Shown here: one piece after another, positions 20,356 through 22,496 of the stretch
Numbering within the stretch: the stretch's first letter is position 1
Layout of the letters: every line of letters starts with the position of its first letter
From: Mnemiopsis leidyi
Lineage: Eukaryota > Ctenophora > Tentaculata > Lobata > Bolinopsidae
Assembly: GCA_000226015.1 (NCBI GenBank)
Contig: JH152644.1
Coordinates: 247,161-269,656 of the forward strand
DNA length: 22,496 nt
Direction: 5' to 3'
Notes under the pieces: model-generated
Databases searched by the model: none
What the model saw: the letters and a program-made list of their open reading frames with translations, nothing else
Told to the model about the DNA's origin: nothing
Translations under genes and position numbers: made by a program

Positions 20356-21180
20356 TAGCGGGATATTTACAATTGCCAAAATACTTGTAGTGATGTCTGT
20401 CCTATAGTGTAAACTGTTGCAGTGATAAAAGTCGGCAACTCGTGGCTACTGGGTTTATACTGCAACAAGCACAGTCGACAACTGTATAATCCTCTCAGCA
20501 CTTCAGCAGCTCAGTTCAATAGTTTAAAGTGAGGCTGGTGGCGGTGCTGTGCTCCAATATGAGGCATTGAGACTGATCCCCGACCATCAAAATTTAAAGA
20601 ATATGAGGCATATTTCTGTGGGTGGTCCATAGCCATTAAATATATGGCTATTTATAGACGAACAATTATTTATTCATTTTGACAGATGAATTCGATAAAC
20701 TTGACATTATAACCCCCTTATGTTTTTCTTAGTTTATATACATACAACTTCTCAAAGTATGATGCTTTAGCACAAGAACTTATCAACTTTGAGACCGTTG
20801 AATTGAACAAACTAGTGAACTAGTGAACTGCGCCTATTCAAAGTATCTGTAAGGCACTAAGGTTGTCCAAGAACGATATCCACAAAATGTGTTCTGTTTA
20901 TAGCCATGCAGTCTGCAGTCAACATTTCTATGCGTTCAAAATCTATGTGTTCAGAATTTCTATGTGTCCAGAAGTTGCTATATCATCAAATCATGATGGA
21001 TGCTACAGCCTTTCTGTAAGTGTAAATGAAATGGAGAATAAACTACATGAACAGTAACACAAGATAAGAGTTATAAAGGAAAGCGTTTTGTTATTAATAT
21101 TGTGGCATTGAATTTGAGATGTCACTTGTCTTAAACTCATTCTCACGCGCCGTGCACACTTACGCAAACTTTATGAGTCA
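20356..21180. other. Non-coding stretch
   Basis: No gene recognised. A small tandem actagtga pair occurs near 20811-20827. Open frames are short and without motifs. Confidence 0.5.
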
Positions 21181-21320
21181 ATCATGCGTGACTCGGCCAA
21201 TCACGCATTACCCCGCTTATGACGCGTGATTCTGCTAAACACGCTTTACTCTGCTAATCACGCGTGACTCTGCTAAATGCTTACAACGCGTGACTCACTG
21301 ACTCTGCTAATCACGCGTTG
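21181..21320. repeat. 19-bp array of ATCACGCGTGACTCTGCTA
   Basis: Five units in exact 19-bp register start at 21181, 21200, 21219, 21238 and 21257, followed by a 34-bp unit (21276-21309) and a partial copy (21310-21320). Units differ by several bases but keep ACGC and, in most, TGACTC and CTGCTA. The unit contains TCACGCGTGA, a 10-bp palindrome, next to TGACTC, which matches half of the AP-1 type site. Confidence 0.85.
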
Positions 21321-22133
21321 TTTTACTATTACTAAACTCTCCAGACACAAAGAATATAACACTAGAAATACAACGGACACTAAACAGACATGACAACCGT
21401 TTAGTCATCGACCTTGTAAGTGAAAATTAAGAAAAGTCTGCTAATCATTATGTGGACAAATAAGTGGACACAATTATATCTGAGATTTAAACTCGACAAA
21501 ACAAATTAAGGAAAGAATGAAAATGGAACAAAAAAGGGACCTGAATTGCTTTACCATTGAATTTGATACAAAACTTCAACAGTAAATTCAACATACTGCA
21601 GTACTGTGTAGTATGCAAATCTTCGAACGAGCTCCAATGAAACCCATTTAGTATAGAGGTTAATCGAAATTTCAATTTCAACCTCAAATGTAGCAGTTTC
21701 TAGAAATTTATAGATATATGAAGATGCACTCAACATTTTTATTAGAGTAGAGTTCACGAGGACCAAAAATTCTAAAAACAATATCTATATCTGTCTGTAC
21801 TAAATAAATGTAAACATCCCTACAGAGTTTCAATTATAAGTAAACATTAGTAGCAGAATCTGACTTGATATGTTAACATGATGATACCTAGAATCTGATC
21901 AAGTCTCCTTTGAATCTTTTGCCAAACACGAACAATCGTGTTAGCTTTTGCAATTGCTTTTCCCTTATTCCTTATAAGTACGCTTTAAAACTTAAAGATA
22001 GATTATCAAGCGGCTCATGACGATCACACAACTATGGGGAAAAGTTGATGTCTGCAGGATCATAAGGAAGCACATGAAGGAACTTTGATCTTCACAAGGC
22101 GCGGTTTTCACATCATCTGCGTGTCAGAAGATG
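21321..22133. other. Non-coding stretch
   Basis: No gene recognised; two overlapping short minus-strand frames at 21487-21781 lack motifs and look like chance. Confidence 0.5.
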
Positions 22134-22496
22134 TCTACAGTATCTACAGTATATAGTTATACAGAATCTACAGTATCTGCAGTATATCTATAACAATATC
22201 TGCAGTATCTACAATATCTGCAGTATCTATAACAATATCTGCAGTATCTACAATATCTGCAGTATCTATAACAGTATCTCAATCTGCAGTATCTATAACA
22301 ATATCTGCAGTATCTATAACAGTATCTGCAGTATCTATAACAATATTTGCAGTATCTATGACAGTATCTGCAGTATATAGTTATACAGAATCTACAGTAT
22401 CTGCAGTATATCTATAACAATATCTGCAGTATCTACAATATCTGCAGTATCTATAACAATATCTGCAGTATCTACAATATCTGCAGTATCTATAAC
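22134..22496. repeat. CTGCAGTATCTA satellite with higher-order structure, continuing past the window
   Basis: Basic units are 21 bp (atctgcagtatctataacaat) and 18 bp (atctgcagtatctacaat), alternating in places to give 39-bp blocks. On a larger scale, 22148-22272 is identical to 22372-22496 over 125 bp, so a 224-bp higher-order period is present. The tract reaches the last base of the window. Confidence 0.93.

Noticed and set aside
22134..22496. CRISPR-like array
   Set aside because: Units are contiguous with no unique spacers, and the genome is eukaryotic.

Overview
The window is AT-rich eukaryotic DNA, almost certainly from an invertebrate animal. Its one confidently recognisable gene is a nine-exon, GT-AG-spliced class A G-protein-coupled receptor on the minus strand. 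Class A receptors with this full set of helix signatures point to a metazoan. The small introns (101 to 923 bp) and long simple-repeat intergenic DNA fit many invertebrates. I cannot name the phylum from sequence alone.

Left part (832-5212, minus strand): an opsin-like receptor of 495 residues rebuilt from exons 5090-5212, 4580-4761, 4301-4386, 4068-4199, 2982-3144, 2758-2880, 2045-2157, 1829-1918 and 832-1307. All reading phases join and all eight introns are GT-AG. It has an N-glycosylatable N-terminus, the ECL1 Trp, the TM3-ECL2 disulfide Cys pair, an ERF triplet, GW...SCGID in ECL2, CFMP in TM6 and NPLIF in TM7. It lacks the retinal-binding Lys of opsins (Leu337 instead) and both usual counterion Glu residues. 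After helix 8 it carries an extra strongly hydrophobic stretch and a Cys-rich tail ending in a PDZ-ligand-like tripeptide. An exon encoding most of intracellular loop 3 is a symmetric cassette. Introns 1 and 4 hold small repeat clusters.

Far left (1-831): the 3' flank of the receptor, with one weak small minus-strand frame (252-476) that could encode a short secreted peptide.

Middle and right (5213-22496): about 17 kb in which I recognise no gene. It holds a 24/17-bp minisatellite (10724-10970), a four-copy 51-bp repeat (11544-11747), a 19-bp array of ACGCGT/TGACTC motifs (21181-21320), a 21-G run (20335-20355), a 49-bp perfect palindrome (19788-19836), an AT-repeat tract (13591-13645) and a higher-order satellite running off the right edge (22134-22496). 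Two plus-strand open stretches (10371-10586 and 18719-19009) are weak candidates only.

The main point of interest is the receptor: an opsin-fold protein that should not bind retinal through a Schiff base, with an unusual membrane-seeking segment after TM7.
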